DNA from: an uncultured bacterium
Lineage (GTDB): Bacteria > Desulfobacterota > Desulfovibrionia > Desulfovibrionales > Desulfovibrionaceae
Assembly (NCBI GenBank): GCA_905215675.1
Contig: CAJMRA010000136.1
Span: 1 to 6,770, forward strand
Reading direction: 5' to 3'
DNA length: 6,770 nt
Numbering within the stretch: the first letter of the stretch is position 1; every line of letters begins with the position of its first letter. Below are positions 6,591-6,770 of this stretch, in pieces. A model generated the notes under the pieces. That model made no database searches, was not told the origin of the DNA, and worked only from the letters and a program-made list of their open reading frames with translations. Made by a program: the position numbers and the translations under genes.

Positions 6591-6625
6591 AATATTTTCT
6601 AGATTTATTGTAACTTGAAAATATT
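6591..6625. promoter_or_regulatory. Inverted repeat overlapping the AT-rich promoter candidate
   Basis: AATATTTTC (6591-6599) and GAAAATATT (6617-6625) are exact reverse complements, 17 nt apart. They flank and overlap the -35 region of the promoter at 6608-6636, which fits an operator. The AT-rich context raises the chance of coincidence. Confidence 0.3.
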
Positions 6626-6636
6626 ACTGATAAAAT
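6608..6636 (+). promoter_or_regulatory. Sigma-70-type promoter candidate in the AT-rich tract
   Basis: TTGTAA (6608-6613) and TAAAAT (6631-6636) are separated by exactly 17 bp, matching four and five of six consensus bases. A transcript would start near 6642-6643. It lies downstream of the tgt terminator and no coding sequence follows within the window. AT-rich DNA yields promoter-like hexamers easily, so experimental support is needed. Confidence 0.45.
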
Positions 6637-6641
6637 AAAAA

Positions 6642-6770
6642 TTTCTGTAAAACTCCCGTATTAAATGAACTAAAGAATTTTACTACAGAAAAAATATACA
6701 TTCTCTTGCAGTGATGCGGGAAAAAATGAAAAATCCGTGATTTTTGATGAAATCACGGATTTTTCATTTT
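6642..6770 (+). ncRNA. Putative small RNA of about 125 nt
   Basis: The interval from the predicted start of the 6608-6636 promoter to the terminal hairpin has no ribosome binding site or open reading frame. It can fold. TTTCTGTA (6642-6649) pairs exactly with 6684-6691, and the following AAA can pair with TTT at 6679-6681 across a small bulge. The RNA would end in the 21-bp terminator-like hairpin at 6723-6770. This is an inference from promoter, stem and terminator spacing. I recognise no known RNA family. It could also be the leader of a gene beyond the window. Confidence 0.3.
6723..6770. terminator. Perfect 21-bp bidirectional terminator-like hairpin
   Basis: Positions 6723-6743 and 6750-6770 are exact reverse complements over 21 bp, around the loop TTGATG. 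The core AAATCCGTGATTT is flanked by an A-run on the left and TTTTTCATTTT on the right, so either strand would give a stem followed by a U-rich tail. It could end a transcript from the left, from a convergent gene beyond the edge, or both. The symmetry may continue past the window. Confidence 0.7.

Larger units (their letters stand above)
6571..6770. other. AT-rich intergenic tract
   Basis: By hand count 46 of these 200 bases are G or C, against clearly GC-rich DNA in the rest of the window. There is no convincing open reading frame on either strand. The tract holds a promoter candidate, an inverted repeat and two stems, described separately. It could be the upstream region of a gene beyond the edge, a small-RNA locus, or the edge of acquired DNA. 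Confidence 0.8.

Overview
The window looks like chromosomal DNA of a Desulfovibrionaceae-type sulfate reducer (Desulfovibrio, Bilophila or a close relative). The reasons are high G+C coding DNA, a siroheme decarboxylase subunit of the alternative heme pathway (AhbB), strong AGGAGG-type ribosome binding sites, and intergenic stems rich in G/A on one arm and C/T on the other. The taxon is an inference; no rRNA or other marker gene is present.

Layout. Four genes lie on the minus strand, transcribed from right to left: a methyl-accepting chemotaxis protein (3082-5136), alanine racemase (1489-2628), a 184-residue conserved protein of unknown function with Rossmann/SLOG-like glycine motifs (787-1341), and AhbB (83-562). 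One gene, tRNA-guanine transglycosylase (tgt, 5254-6387), is on the plus strand and diverges from the chemotaxis gene across a 117-bp spacer. The genes have unrelated jobs (chemosensing, D-alanine supply for peptidoglycan, unknown, heme synthesis, queuosine tRNA modification). They are separated by 117-453 bp with hairpins or promoter candidates between them, so they look like single-gene units rather than an operon.

Intergenic DNA. The coding content is mostly housekeeping; the unusual material is between genes. Two repeat families can be read directly. One is a long hairpin with GGGGGAAGGAA arms, found after ahbB and after the chemotaxis gene, with a looser relative in front of alr. The other is a palindromic element with ends of the type CTAGAGC-N(6-9)-TTTGAAA, found after the 184-residue gene and again between the chemotaxis gene and alr. 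The spacer upstream of alr carries five successive hairpins.

Right end. tgt is followed by a clear intrinsic terminator (6481-6520). After that, base composition falls sharply: 46 of the last 200 bases are G or C. This AT-rich stretch has a good promoter candidate, a second inverted repeat, a stem and a perfect 21-bp terminator-like hairpin at the window edge. Together they could encode a small RNA of about 125 nt, which is the best candidate here for something undescribed. I found no CRISPR array, transposase, tRNA or rRNA gene.
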